Translations under genes and position numbers: made by a program | Source: Agathobacter sp. | Lineage (GTDB): Bacteria; Bacillota; Clostridia; Lachnospirales; Lachnospiraceae | NCBI GenBank assembly: GCA_022772675.1 | Contig: JALEZW010000060.1 | Location: forward strand, 62,001-126,000 | DNA length: 64,000 nt | Direction: 5' to 3' | In this document: piece by piece, positions 52,209-61,532 of the stretch | Position numbering within the stretch: position 1 is the first letter of the stretch | Layout of the letters: each line of letters starts with the position of its first letter | Notes under the pieces: generated by a model | The model's input: the letters and a program-made list of their open reading frames with translations, nothing else | Told to the model about the DNA's origin: nothing | The model's database searches: none

Positions 52209-53529
52209 TATCATGTATGCCCTTTGCTTTACAACTGTAACAGGAACTGTGGTGACGGTTGTATGGTTTATGATGGCGGGAGTTCTTGAACGTTTAGGCT
52301 TTTTGAATATTACATATCATCTGCTGAAGTTTCTGCTGTGCTTCTGGATTGTTCCGATTGCATACGGAATTTTATGCAGTTTAAATTCTTGGGGATATCG
52401 GTGGTATGGATGCCTTTTTGAACCAACGCCCGTTATACTTCGGCTGACACAGATTTTTCTTGGAGTCTGGGGAGTGGGGTTAGTCCTTGGAGCAGGATTC
52501 TACATGGTGGAGAGAATCCGGTTGAAAAGGCTCCTTGCAGTATTAAAACCCTGCAGGGAGACCTGGATGCAGGAGTTGTTTACAGATGTCTGTGGAGAAT
52601 TGGGGATTTCTCCGGCAAAGGTGTCCCTGCAGCAGTCAGAAGGGGAGGCAATTCCTATGGTTGTTGGAGTCGCACATCCGAAAGTTATACTTCCGGTAAA
52701 AGAGTATGGGAAAGAAGAACTTCGCATTATATTCCTGCATGAACTGACACATGTCAGGCATAAGGATCTACTGTTCAAGCACCTCGTACTCATAGTGGCA
52801 TCATTGCAGGCCTTTAATCCGATAGTGTGGTGGTATGTTCATTTAGTGGATGTCTGGAGTGAATATGCCTGTGACGAATCTGTCTGCCGCAGGATAGGCA
52901 AAGTGAAAGAGTATTACGAAGTGCTGATGCAGATGGCGGTAAAAAACTCCCGGATTTCGGGAGTGGCAGCCGGTCTGTTAGAAAGGAAGAGTAAAATGAG
53001 AAGAAGAATTGAGCATGTAAAGAAAACTTTCAGGGCAAAGAAAAAATCAAAAGTATTGGCTGCGTTAGTGACGGGGTGTATCTTTTTAGTAAGTACAGGA
53101 ACCGTCTGCATGGCATCTGTGGCACTGGCGGATGGAGTAAATGCTGTTACGCGGCAGACAGAGGTTTACATAGAAGATGAAGGGAAAGAATTAGTTGAGT
53201 ATGTGGAACCGGCTTCGGTGGAGGAACATGTTCGGGTTGTATCTGCCGAAGATGATGCACAGATAAGTCTGTTGGACAATGGGAGTGTGAATGTTTCATG
53301 GAGTATATCGTCAGGAACTTTGAAAAAAGGGACTTCGTTTCGTGCCGAAAAGGGACAGTCTGTTATTATTGGATTAGGGATTAGTCCTAAAGATAAGAAG
53401 ATAAAGGTAGGATTAATACAACCGGATGGAACTTATCGTTATGTAATTTCAGATAACGCAATTGCACATGTTTTTGAAATTAATCAAAGTGGCTATTATT
53501 GTTTTTTGTTAAGAATGATAACAATTTAA
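52195..53529 (+). CDS. BlaR1/MecR1-like M56 family metallopeptidase
   Basis: A 444-aa membrane sensor-protease. Four N-terminal helices carry the cytoplasmic zinc protease; the zinc motif is FLHELTHVRHKDLL (HExxH), with the distant ligand in EYACDESVCRRIG. A fifth helix (about 285-305) precedes a C-terminal extracellular segment of about 130 residues. That segment has no serine beta-lactamase-like domain, so the signal is not a covalently bound beta-lactam. The start is ATG 52195 behind AAAGGAG; TTG 52189 and ATG 52201 are alternatives. Confidence 0.88.
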   Translation: MWMSDIMYALCFTTVTGTVVTVVWFMMAGVLERLGFLNITYHLLKFLLCFWIVPIAYGILCSLNSWGYRWYGCLFEPTPVILRLTQIFLGVWGVGLVLGAGFYMVERIRLKRLLAVLKPCRETWMQELFTDVCGELGISPAKVSLQQSEGEAIPMVVGVAHPKVILPVKEYGKEELRIIFLHELTHVRHKDLLFKHLVLIVASLQAFNPIVWWYVHLVDVWSEYACDESVCRRIGKVKEYYEVLMQMAVKNSRISGVAAGLLERKSKMRRRIEHVKKTFRAKKKSKVLAALVTGCIFLVSTGTVCMASVALADGVNAVTRQTEVYIEDEGKELVEYVEPASVEEHVRVVSAEDDAQISLLDNGSVNVSWSISSGTLKKGTSFRAEKGQSVIIGLGISPKDKKIKVGLIQPDGTYRYVISDNAIAHVFEINQSGYYCFLLRMITI

Positions 53530-53558
53530 CGGTTAGGGTTGAGGGGAGTTACGCACTT

Positions 53559-54095
53559 TTGGGTGGAATCCTGTTGGTGCTGATTTATGCTGTTATTGTA
53601 GGGGTTGCTGAGCTGGGGATTACATACAATCCCTTTTTGCGGGATGTGGTTGAGTATTATACGAATACAGAATCTTACAAAGTAAGTTATAACGCATCTA
53701 TTCGCTGGGGACGTCATATCCTGTGTGATTCGCTTAATTATGTAGCGTGGAGGCTGCTGGGATGTGTACAATTTTTTGGTATGGGGGTATTGTATGGGGC
53801 AATTTCAGGAGTAATTGCTTTTATGACGAGTAATCGTGTTCTGGTATATGCAGCACCGGTTCTGATTTTGGGACTGTGGGAAAAATGGCTTTATGCAGTC
53901 ATTCTGCTGTTTCAAAAGAATGAGATGGTTACGGAGACACTTCGGTATTTCTTTATTAAACCCTATGTTGGGAGTTTTGGATATTTGATTTTATATGGAT
54001 TTCTGGTGTTCCTTATTGTTTTGGTACTATGCATCGCAAAAGTACTGGAACCGAAAATTATGGAACGGTATCGGGAAGGAGGAAGTGAACGGTGA
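53559..54095 (+). CDS. Hypothetical membrane protein, ABC-2 permease-like
   Basis: About 178 aa with four or five membrane helices. The open frame extends back to a TTG at 53499 inside the BlaR1-like gene, but those codons have no ribosome binding site. TTG 53559 follows GAGGGGAG and removes the polar lead-in. Setting between BlaR1 and another permease, in an operon ending in an ABC ATPase, makes it a transporter subunit. It is shorter than usual ABC-2 permeases, so an N-terminal loss is possible. Confidence 0.6.
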   Translation: MGGILLVLIYAVIVGVAELGITYNPFLRDVVEYYTNTESYKVSYNASIRWGRHILCDSLNYVAWRLLGCVQFFGMGVLYGAISGVIAFMTSNRVLVYAAPVLILGLWEKWLYAVILLFQKNEMVTETLRYFFIKPYVGSFGYLILYGFLVFLIVLVLCIAKVLEPKIMERYREGGSER

Positions 54096-55000
54096 TCAGA
54101 GAACAGCTTAAAAGCACAATTCAAAAACCGTCGGTCTGTGTCAAAATGGCATTGATTACAGCACTTTTTATCCCGTCATTGTTGGAACAGATTGATATTA
54201 CAACTACATATGCAGAAAGTTTTGGGGATCGTGGCAATATGACCGTAATTGTACTTCTGATTCATATCTTTAACTATTTTGCGTATTATATGGATATTTT
54301 TTTCGTGGGGTTTCTGCTGTTGATTCCGGATATTGTGAAGGATGAGTATCTGGAAAGAAAGAGTATCATGTGCTGTGGGACACGAAAAACTGCCGGGCAG
54401 TGTGCAGTCATCAGAATTTTAAGTTTTACCATACTGTATGTCCTCTGGTTCGTGGTCCTGACAGTCGTGATAGGCGGAGTGGGACTTCGGGATTTCTCCC
54501 TTGAATGGCCAAAGTTTCTTCAGATTATGCAGAGAAAAATTCAAATGCAGGGTATGTATGCAACGGGGGTTGTTAATTTGCCCATCGGAACACTGGAGTA
54601 TCCGACAGTGGTAGTTTTTGCCCTGATGCTGCTTCGGAGCGTGCTGGGCTTTATTTTTCTCGGGTTATTGGCATATCTGGTTATACAGTTAACGGGAAAA
54701 ACACAGTGGGGGCTTGGCACAATTTTAATTCTGGTTACGGTGACAGCTTTTATCAATAACTGGGGTGGCATTTTTAGTTATTGCGATGCTTCTAAGCCCA
54801 AGGGACAACAAAAGGTGTACTTGGATGTAATCAAGGGAACTATTCTGCCACTTTTTACTTCACGCAGAGTGACAGATGATTTCATGCCATGGATGAAGTT
54901 TGGAATTGCAGCAGGGGCAGTCCTTAGCGTTCTGACAGCTTTGGGAATTATACTTTATTATAGGAAAGGGGATTTGGGTGATGCAGATCGAGATGAATAA
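54092..55000 (+). CDS. ABC transporter permease-like membrane protein
   Basis: A 302-aa protein with six predicted helices and a large external loop (about 140-180). It starts at GTG 54092, overlapping the previous stop. No strong family motif was recognised. The ATPase gene overlaps its end by 20 bases, so both permeases and the ATPase are translationally linked. Export or detoxification of an envelope-active peptide is inferred from the BlaI/BlaR1 control. Confidence 0.7.
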   Translation: MIREQLKSTIQKPSVCVKMALITALFIPSLLEQIDITTTYAESFGDRGNMTVIVLLIHIFNYFAYYMDIFFVGFLLLIPDIVKDEYLERKSIMCCGTRKTAGQCAVIRILSFTILYVLWFVVLTVVIGGVGLRDFSLEWPKFLQIMQRKIQMQGMYATGVVNLPIGTLEYPTVVVFALMLLRSVLGFIFLGLLAYLVIQLTGKTQWGLGTILILVTVTAFINNWGGIFSYCDASKPKGQQKVYLDVIKGTILPLFTSRRVTDDFMPWMKFGIAAGAVLSVLTALGIILYYRKGDLGDADRDE

Positions 55001-55619
55001 TGTTAATAAAACCGTGAAGGGAATACCGCTCCTGACAGATATTTCTCTGACCATGGATTCCGGAAAAATCTATGGCTTTACCGGGGACAATGGAAGTGGA
55101 AAAACAGTACTGTTCAAGGTACTGCTCGGGTTGATGAAGAAGACCTCCGGAACAATTCTTATAGATGGAGAGGAACAAAAGGATTTGATGCAGGATGTGG
55201 GATTTATCATTGAGCGTCCGGAATATATTCCATATTATTCCGCATACAAAAACCTGGAAATAATTGCAGCGTACCGTAAGCGGGCGGACAGGGAGCGGAT
55301 ACGCACGGTTCTGGAAATGTTCGGACTGAATCCGGATGACAAAAAGCAGGTGGGAAAGTATTCTCTGGGAATGAAACAGAAGCTTGCCCTTGCCATGGCA
55401 TTTCTTGAGAACCCGAAAATTCTTATTCTGGATGAACCCTTAAGCGCACTGGATGCAGATTCTGTTACCGATGCAAGGCAGCGGATTTTAGAAGAGAAGG
55501 AGCATGGGAAGCTGGTGCTGGTTGCCTCCCATTATGCAGAGGATATCCGTTCACTGTGCGATGAGGTTTTCAGAATGAAAGATGGTAAAATTGTGGAAAC
55601 CAACAGTTCATGTGGATGA
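54981..55619 (+). CDS. ABC transporter ATP-binding protein
   Basis: A 212-aa ATPase. Walker A GDNGSGKTVLFKVL, Q-loop-region DVGFIIERPEYIP, signature YSLGMKQKLALAMAFL, Walker B ILILDEPLSALD and switch His in VASHYAEDI are all present. The variant signature SLGMKQ is typical of bacitracin- and lantibiotic-type exporters. ATG 54981 is chosen over the adjacent GTG 54978. Last gene of the operon. Confidence 0.92.
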   Translation: MQIEMNNVNKTVKGIPLLTDISLTMDSGKIYGFTGDNGSGKTVLFKVLLGLMKKTSGTILIDGEEQKDLMQDVGFIIERPEYIPYYSAYKNLEIIAAYRKRADRERIRTVLEMFGLNPDDKKQVGKYSLGMKQKLALAMAFLENPKILILDEPLSALDADSVTDARQRILEEKEHGKLVLVASHYAEDIRSLCDEVFRMKDGKIVETNSSCG

Positions 55620-55724
55620 GAAAATTTTATATCTTTTTCGTAACAGATTATGGGCTGAGTAACGGATATTTTTATATTGCAGATTGACTTAATTAAGGGC
55701 AGCCGGCAATTTCATTGCTGGTAA

Positions 55725-56049
55725 TGGGCATATACAGAAGAAATAAGTATGTACTGCCCATTATTCTGCTGAATACGTTTAAAGTTTCTCCTGAAATGGG
55801 CATATATAGTATGGATTGATGTACTCTGCCCATATTTATGAAAGAATTTCAAATTTCTATTGGCAGATGGACATATTTGGGGCAGAGATGAGAGATATCA
55901 TCCATATATGCCCAATTTAGAGCAGGAAGTCTACATGTGAGGGGATGTAATTGGGCAGTGGTGGTAATTAAATCATGCATATGACCATATAAGGAATATA
56001 TCATGCGTAATAATGGGCAGGTCACCGTCCGTTTGACAAATGGTTGCTA
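55725..56049. repeat. 36-nt hairpin units, family A (five units)
   Basis: Units at 55725-55760, 55797-55832, 55879-55914, 55952-55987 and 56014-56049, each 36 nt. Ends are TGGGCA and TGCCCA, one mismatch in the third and fourth, right arm poor in the fifth. Interiors differ. The first two fit best reversed, so that every unit reads TGGGCAG...ATATGCCCA. Gaps are 36, 46, 37 and 26 nt. Confidence 0.7.
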
Positions 56050-56282
56050 TTCACAGTCCATGGGCGTTACTGAGTTCTTTCACCTTACTGTTTTGTCACT
56101 CACGTAACATGAAATTAGATTTTCAAAACGCCTCTAAACCATTGATTTATGGGGCCCGGCTGCTAGAGGGTTTTGAACCAGAGCTTAAGTGGCATCACGC
56201 ACATAACCATGAAGATATTTCGCGGATATTGATATTCAAAAGTACGGGAAAGCCACTTCGAACCAGATATCTTCAGAAAAAT

Positions 56283-56512
56283 GGGACATATAGACATTTT
56301 TTGCTTCCCTATGTCCCCCAACCACCCAAATGGAAGTGCAGATCGGTCATGAGGGGATATATAGGGTGATTTTCGGTGCCGGATGTCCCACTTTCCCGAA
56401 AAATCGGGACATGGCGAAAGGATTTTTGTTGTATATGTCCCCAGGCACAAAATTTAGGGGAAAAATCAAGGAAAATGGGACATAGGGATAAGATTTTTCA
56501 TCTATATGTCCC
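56283..56512. repeat. 36-nt hairpin units, family B (four units)
   Basis: Units at 56283-56317 (35 nt), 56354-56389, 56406-56441 and 56477-56512. Ends are GGGACAT and ATGTCCC; the second has GGGATAT on the left. The last three share an ATTTT core in the middle. Gaps are 36, 16 and 35 nt. End sequence and length relate them to family A. Confidence 0.7.
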
Positions 56513-56620
56513 AGTCAGAGAATATGTCTATTTCTCAATTGGGATTTTATTTATGGTTTTGCGAATGTATGGGGCGGGGGCTGGACAGATATAAAAACAG
56601 ATAAAAAATTAAAAAAGTTC

Positions 56621-56649
56621 TTGCTTTTTTGGTAAAGACCATGTATAAT
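56621..56649 (+). promoter_or_regulatory. Promoter of the S10-spc operon
   Basis: TTGCTT (56621-56626), 17-bp spacer, TATAAT (56644-56649), giving a 5' leader of about 370 bases. Confidence 0.8.
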
Positions 56650-56654
56650 ATGCA

Positions 56655-57024
56655 TTGCTGTGGCATGATAGCAATGAAGCGTGAGGTTGCTGCCTTCGTG
56701 GCAGGTTTTCCGTGGAGCGAATGTCAAGTTAGGAAACTGACGACAAGTCACTGTACAAACAACATGGTCTACCAGAGGTAGAAACAACGTGTGAAGAACT
56801 GCGAGGGATGCGCAGGAGAGAGCGTATCACTTTGCCGAGATAGGGGCGATAAGGAATCCGGTGCAAGCGCCACCTTACCGCAAGGGTCATAAGGAATCTG
56901 TCGCAAGCGACCACCCTTATGACAGGCGATGCATCGGAGATGCACCGCAAGGACACACACGGGAATGTGTACAGTCACCGCTTGTCGTACTATTCAAAAG
57001 TGCGAAAAGGAGGCGACTTTTTTT
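56655..57024 (+). promoter_or_regulatory. S10 operon 5' leader, structured
   Basis: It holds a series of hairpins. Two tandem similar ones carry GCAAGCG cores: 56848-56877, and 56887-56922 with perfect TCATAAGG / CCTTATGA arms. Then come TGCATC-GGA-GATGCA (56931-56945) and ACACA...TGTGT (56954-56969). A ribosomal-protein-binding leader is expected before rpsJ (L4 in E. coli and some Bacilli), but which protein binds here is unknown. Confidence 0.55.
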
Positions 57025-57342
57025 ATGGCAAGTCAAGTAATGAGAATCACTCTCAAGGCATATGATCACGAATTAGTTGATTCATCTGCTAAGAAAATCA
57101 TCGAAACTGTAAAGAAGAACGGATCACAGGTGAGCGGACCAGTGCCGCTTCCAACTAAGAAGGAAGTTGTTACAATTCTTAGAGCAACTCACAAGTATAA
57201 GGATTCCCGTGAGCAGTTCGAGCAGAGAACTCATAAGAGACTGATTGATATCGTTACACCGACTCAGAAGACAGTTGATGCTTTATCCCGTCTTGAGATG
57301 CCGGCCGGTGTTTACATCGATATCAAGATGAAACAGAAGTAA
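57025..57342 (+). CDS. rpsJ: 30S ribosomal protein S10
   Basis: A 105-aa protein, also a partner of NusB/NusG in antitermination. The S10 core begins [20 protein letters not shown], preceded by MASQV. The ATG at 57025 follows AAAGGAGGCGAC; the longer open frame upstream runs through leader hairpins and is rejected. First gene of the S10 operon. Confidence 0.96.
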   Translation: MASQVMRITLKAYDHELVDSSAKKIIETVKKNGSQVSGPVPLPTKKEVVTILRATHKYKDSREQFEQRTHKRLIDIVTPTQKTVDALSRLEMPAGVYIDIKMKQK

Positions 57343-57547
57343 TGTAATTGTGTAAATCCTGAATTGTTTATATACATTCTAGGATGAACGGTTCCGCTAC
57401 TCCGCAGCATAAGCGTAAGTCGGGCATGAAGCGTTCCGCTGTAGAAGGTGTTAAGTTTTCGCAGAAAACTTAACATGTAGCGTTGGTCCATTTGCCGAAG
57501 GCAAATTCTGCATGGGCTGATGTTCAAGATAAAACAGGAGGTTAAAA
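57343..57547 (+). promoter_or_regulatory. Hairpin-rich spacer between rpsJ and rplC
   Basis: 205 bases without an ORF. Two perfect hairpins: GTTAAGTTTTC-GCA-GAAAACTTAAC (57450-57474) and ATTTGCC-GAA-GGCAAAT (57490-57506). Neither has a T-tract, so transcription should pass through. Confidence 0.55.
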
Positions 57548-58231
57548 ATGAAGAAAGCGATTTTAGCAACAAAAGTCGGAATGACACAGATCTTCAATGC
57601 AGACGGCGTATTAGTGCCGGTTACTGTATTACAGGCTGGTCCATGCGTTGTTACTCAGATCAAGACAGTTGAGAATGATGGTTACAGCGCAGTTCAGGTT
57701 GGTTTTACTGACAAGAAAGAAAAGATTGTCAATAAAGATGCCAACGGAAAGAAAGAAGTTCGCAACAGACATGGTGTAAACAAGGCTGAGATGGGCCATT
57801 TCGCCAAGGCTGGTGTATCAGGTAAGAGATATGTTCGTGAGTTCAAGTTTGAGAACGCAGACGAATATAAGCTGGCAGATGAAATCAAGGCTGACATCTT
57901 CGCAGAAGGAGATAAGGTTGATGTAACTGCTATTTCAAAAGGTAAAGGCTTTCAGGGTGCTATTAAGAGATTAGGCCAGCACAGAGGACCTATGGCTCAT
58001 GGTTCCAAGTTCCATCGTCATCAGGGTTCCAACGGTGCATGTTCTTCTCCAAGCCGTGTATTCAAGGGAAAAGGAATGCCCGGACACATGGGAAGCGTAA
58101 AGGTTACAACTCAGAATCTTGAGGTTGTAAGAGTTGACGCAGAGAACAACTTACTGTTAATCAAAGGTGCTGTTCCGGGAGCGAAGAAAGCTCTCATTAC
58201 AGTAAAAGAAACCGTAAAGGCCGCTAAATAG
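57548..58231 (+). CDS. rplC: 50S ribosomal protein L3
   Basis: A 227-aa protein near the peptidyl transferase centre. It starts [20 protein letters not shown]; the loop signature [18 protein letters not shown] and [11 protein letters not shown] are conserved. AGGAGGTTAAAA precedes the ATG. Confidence 0.97.
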   Translation: MKKAILATKVGMTQIFNADGVLVPVTVLQAGPCVVTQIKTVENDGYSAVQVGFTDKKEKIVNKDANGKKEVRNRHGVNKAEMGHFAKAGVSGKRYVREFKFENADEYKLADEIKADIFAEGDKVDVTAISKGKGFQGAIKRLGQHRGPMAHGSKFHRHQGSNGACSSPSRVFKGKGMPGHMGSVKVTTQNLEVVRVDAENNLLLIKGAVPGAKKALITVKETVKAAK

Positions 58232-58260
58232 TACAGGAATAAGAAAGGAGGAACTTTACG

Positions 58261-58881
58261 ATGGCTAAAGTAGCTGTTTACAATATGGAAGGCAAAGAAG
58301 TCGATTCTATCGAATTAAGCGATTCCATTTTCGGCGTAGAAATCAATGAGCATTTAGTTCATATGGCTGTGCTTCAGCAGCTTGCAAATAAGCGTCAGGG
58401 AACTCAGAAAGCAAAGACACGTTCTGAAGTTCGCGGCGGTGGAAGAAAACCATGGAGACAGAAGGGAACCGGTCATGCAAGACAGGGATCTACAAGAGCT
58501 CCACAGTGGACCGGTGGTGGAATGGTATTTGCTCCGGTACCGAGAGATTACTCTTTCAAACTGAATAAGAAAGAGAAGAGAGCAGCTTTAAAGTCTGTCC
58601 TTACTTCTAAAGTAGCAGATGGAAAATTCATCGTAGTGGATGAGTTAAAGCTGGATGAAATTAAGACAAAGAAGTTCGTTCAGGTTCTGAACAACCTTAA
58701 GGTTGAGAAGGCACTCGTTGTATTAAATGATATGGATACAAACGTAATCAAATCAGCAGCAAATCTTCCGACTGTTAAGACTGCCCAGACTAACGAACTG
58801 AATGTATTTGATGCATTAAAGTATGATACAGTAGTGGCTACAAAGGCTGCTGTTGCAACAATCGAGGAGGTGTATGCATAA
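58261..58881 (+). CDS. rplD: 50S ribosomal protein L4
   Basis: 206 aa. The exit-tunnel loop is intact: [29 protein letters not shown]. In E. coli L4 represses the S10 operon. 29 bases after rplC behind AAAGGAGG; its stop overlaps the rplW ATG by one base. Confidence 0.97.
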   Translation: MAKVAVYNMEGKEVDSIELSDSIFGVEINEHLVHMAVLQQLANKRQGTQKAKTRSEVRGGGRKPWRQKGTGHARQGSTRAPQWTGGGMVFAPVPRDYSFKLNKKEKRAALKSVLTSKVADGKFIVVDELKLDEIKTKKFVQVLNNLKVEKALVVLNDMDTNVIKSAANLPTVKTAQTNELNVFDALKYDTVVATKAAVATIEEVYA

Positions 58882-59180
58882 TGGCAAACGTACAGTATTA
58901 TGATGTAATCCTCAAACCGGTAGTAACTGAGAAGAGCATGACTGCAATGGGCGAAAAGAAGTATACATTTCTTGTTCATCCGGATGCAAATAAGACCATG
59001 ATCAAAGAAGCAGTTGAGAGAATGTTCGAAGGAACAAAGGTTGCCAAGGTTAATACCATGAACTGCGAAGGCAAGAATAAGAGACGCGGTATGGTAACAG
59101 GCAAGACTGCAAAGACAAAGAAGGCTATCGTTCAGCTGACAGAGGACAGCAAGGACATTGAAATTTTCAGTGGACTTTAA
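58881..59180 (+). CDS. rplW: 50S ribosomal protein L23
   Basis: A 99-aa protein at the tunnel exit, docking site for trigger factor and [35 protein letters not shown] is typical. One-base overlap with rplD. Confidence 0.96.
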   Translation: MANVQYYDVILKPVVTEKSMTAMGEKKYTFLVHPDANKTMIKEAVERMFEGTKVAKVNTMNCEGKNKRRGMVTGKTAKTKKAIVQLTEDSKDIEIFSGL

Positions 59181-59311
59181 TATTTAGGAGATAGCAGTTA
59201 AACGACAGGCGGGAAGCCCTGCTTGAAGAAAACTCCGCAGGCAGGCGCATATGCCATGCATGAGTGCATGACAATAGTCGTGATAATGAAAACGTTGAAA
59301 GGAGAAAAACA
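59181..59311 (+). promoter_or_regulatory. Spacer between rplW and rplB with hairpins
   Basis: 131 bases. CATGCA-TGAG-TGCATG (59253-59268) is the clearest hairpin. An in-frame ATG at 59264 could extend rplB, but it lies in the hairpin without a ribosome binding site. Confidence 0.4.
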
Positions 59312-60154
59312 ATGGGAATCAAATCATATAACCCATATACACCTTCCAGAAGAAATATGACCGGTTCTGATTTCTCTGAGATTACAAAGAAAAAACCTGA
59401 GAAATCACTTACAACTTCTATTAAGAAGAATGCCGGCCGTAATAATCAGGGAAAAATTACAGTTAGACACCATGGTGGTGAAAACAAGAGAAAATACAGA
59501 ATCATCGATTTCAAGAGAAATAAAGATGGGATTCCTGCAAAGGTAATCGGAATCGAGTATGATCCTAACAGAACAGCAAACATTGCACTGATCTGCTATG
59601 CAGACGGTCAGAAGGCATATATCCTTGCTCCTGCCGGATTAACAGACGGCATGGTAGTTATGAACGGACCGGAAGCAGAAGTAAGAGTTGGAAACTGCCT
59701 GCCACTTGAGAATATCCCGGTTGGTACACAGATTCATAACATCGAGCTTTTACCGGGCAAGGGTGGACAGATGGTTCGTTCCGCAGGTCTTTCTGCACAG
59801 CTCATGGCAAAAGAAGGAAAGTATGCAACACTTCGTCTTCCTTCCGGTGAGATGAGAATGGTTCCGATTCAGTGTAGAGCAACAGTTGGTGTTGTAGGAA
59901 ATGGTGACCACAACCTTGTAAATATTGGTAAGGCTGGACGTAAGCGTCACATGGGTGTTCGTCCGACAGTTCGTGGATCCGTTATGAACCCGAATGACCA
60001 TCCACACGGTGGTGGTGAAGGTAAGGCTCCGGTAGGACGTCCGGGACCATGTACACCATGGGGCAAGCCTGCACTTGGTTTAAAGACCAGAAAGAAGAAC
60101 AAGCAGTCTAATAAGCTTATCGTAAGAAGAAGAGACGGTAAAGCGATCAAATAA
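59312..60154 (+). CDS. rplB: 50S ribosomal protein L2
   Basis: A 280-aa primary 23S-binding protein needed for subunit joining and peptidyl transfer. Conserved [16 protein letters not shown] and the C-terminal [31 protein letters not shown] with the essential His. ATG 59312 follows GAAAGGAGAAAAACA. Confidence 0.98.
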   Translation: MGIKSYNPYTPSRRNMTGSDFSEITKKKPEKSLTTSIKKNAGRNNQGKITVRHHGGENKRKYRIIDFKRNKDGIPAKVIGIEYDPNRTANIALICYADGQKAYILAPAGLTDGMVVMNGPEAEVRVGNCLPLENIPVGTQIHNIELLPGKGGQMVRSAGLSAQLMAKEGKYATLRLPSGEMRMVPIQCRATVGVVGNGDHNLVNIGKAGRKRHMGVRPTVRGSVMNPNDHPHGGGEGKAPVGRPGPCTPWGKPALGLKTRKKNKQSNKLIVRRRDGKAIK

Positions 60155-60170
60155 TTAGGAGGTTGAAGAA

Positions 60171-60452
60171 ATGGCACGTTCACTTAAAAAAGGACCGTTT
60201 GCTGATGAAAGCTTACTCAAAAAGGTAGATGCAATGAACGCTTCCGGTGACAAGTCAGTTATTAAGACTTGGTCCCGCCGTTCCACAATTTTCCCTTCCT
60301 TCGTTGGACACACATTTGCTGTTCATGACGGAAGAAAGCATGTACCGGTATATGTAACAGAAGATATGGTTGGACATAAACTCGGTGAGTTCGTTGCAAC
60401 AAGAACTTACAGAGGACATGGAAAAGACGAGAAGAAATCAGGCGTAAGATAA
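60171..60452 (+). CDS. rpsS: 30S ribosomal protein S19
   Basis: 93 aa. [19 protein letters not shown] and [34 protein letters not shown] are the S19 signature. 16 bases after rplB behind TAGGAGG. Confidence 0.97.
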   Translation: MARSLKKGPFADESLLKKVDAMNASGDKSVIKTWSRRSTIFPSFVGHTFAVHDGRKHVPVYVTEDMVGHKLGEFVATRTYRGHGKDEKKSGVR

Positions 60453-60477
60453 TAATTAGTGAAAGGAGGTTTCATCC

Positions 60478-60864
60478 ATGGCAAAAGGACATAGATCCCA
60501 GATCAAGAGAGAGAGAAACGAAGTAAAGGACAACAGACCTTCAGCTAAGTTATCTTATGCTAGAGTGTCCGTACAGAAAGCATGCTTCGTATTAGATGCA
60601 ATTCGCGGTAAGGACGTTGCAACAGCACTTGCAATCGTATCCTACAATCCGAGATATGCTTCAAGCGTAATAGAGAAATTATTAAAATCAGCCATCGCTA
60701 ATGCTGAGAATAACAACGGAATGAAAGCAGAAAACCTTTATGTGGCAGAGTGCTACGCAAATAAGGGACCAACAATGAAGAGAATTCATCCGAGAGCACA
60801 GGGTAGAGCTTACAGAATCGAGAAGAGAATGAGCCACATTACAATCGTGCTTGATGAAAGATAG
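60478..60864 (+). CDS. rplV: 50S ribosomal protein L22
   Basis: A 128-aa protein lining the exit tunnel. The beta-hairpin region GPTMKRIHPRAQGRAYRIEKRMSHITIVL is intact, without the changes known for macrolide resistance. GAAAGGAGG precedes the ATG. Confidence 0.96.
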   Translation: MAKGHRSQIKRERNEVKDNRPSAKLSYARVSVQKACFVLDAIRGKDVATALAIVSYNPRYASSVIEKLLKSAIANAENNNGMKAENLYVAECYANKGPTMKRIHPRAQGRAYRIEKRMSHITIVLDER

Positions 60865-60873
60865 GAGGCAATC

Positions 60874-61530
60874 ATGGGACAGAAAGTTAATCCTCATGGC
60901 TTAAGAGTCGGCGTTATCAAAGACTGGGATTCTAAATGGTATGCAGATGGCGATTTCGCTGATTACTTAGTGGAAGATTACAATATCAGAACATTTTTAA
61001 AGAAAAAGTTATATGCAGCCGGTGTTTCTAAGATTGAGATCGAGAGAGCATCTGACCGCGTTAAGGTTATCATTTATACTGCTAAGCCGGGTATCGTAAT
61101 CGGTAAGGGCGGTGCTGAGATCGAGAAGATCAAGGCAGAAGTTCAGAAGCTTACAGATAAGAAGTTGGTAGTAGATATCAAAGAGGTTAAGAGACCGGAC
61201 CGTGATGCACAGCTGGTAGCTGAGAACATTGCATTACAGCTTGAGAACCGTGTTTCTTTCCGTAGAGCAATGAAGTCCTGCATGGGCCGTGCAATGAAGA
61301 GCGGTGCAAAGGGAATTAAGACTTCCTGCTCCGGACGTCTTGGCGGTGCCGATATGGCTCGTACAGAGTTCTACTCTGACGGTACGATTCCGCTTCAGAC
61401 ACTTCGTGCAGATATCGATTATGGATTCGCTGAGGCTGATACCACATACGGCAAGGTTGGCGTAAAGGTATGGATCTACAAAGGCGAAGTACTTCCTAAG
61501 AAGGGTAATAAGGAAGGAGGAGCTCAGTAA
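60874..61530 (+). CDS. rpsC: 30S ribosomal protein S3
   Basis: 218 aa with the KH domain ([22 protein letters not shown]) and the C-terminal domain with [32 protein letters not shown]. It lies 9 bases after rplV behind GATAGGAGG and forms the mRNA entry site with S4 and S5. Confidence 0.97.
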   Translation: MGQKVNPHGLRVGVIKDWDSKWYADGDFADYLVEDYNIRTFLKKKLYAAGVSKIEIERASDRVKVIIYTAKPGIVIGKGGAEIEKIKAEVQKLTDKKLVVDIKEVKRPDRDAQLVAENIALQLENRVSFRRAMKSCMGRAMKSGAKGIKTSCSGRLGGADMARTEFYSDGTIPLQTLRADIDYGFAEADTTYGKVGVKVWIYKGEVLPKKGNKEGGAQ

Positions 61531-61532
61531 TT

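Larger units (their letters stand above)
55620..56620. other. Gene-free region with arrays of 36-nt inverted-repeat units
   Basis: About 1 kb between the ABC operon and the S10 promoter. The open frames here (for example 56040-56369) lack ribosome binding sites, have atypical composition and overlap the repeat units, so none is accepted. 55725-56049 holds family A units and 56283-56512 family B units. 56050-56280 shows only CCTCTA...TAGAGG arms (56131-56167) and nothing coding. Confidence 0.65.

Noticed and set aside
56040-56369. 109-codon open frame in the repeat region
   Set aside because: No ribosome binding site, odd composition, and it runs into the family B units. Same judgement for the opposite frame at 56163-56450.
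55725-56512. CRISPR array
   Set aside because: Unit length and gaps look CRISPR-like, but only the palindromic ends are conserved, units occur in both orientations, gaps vary from 16 to 46 nt, and no cas genes are present.
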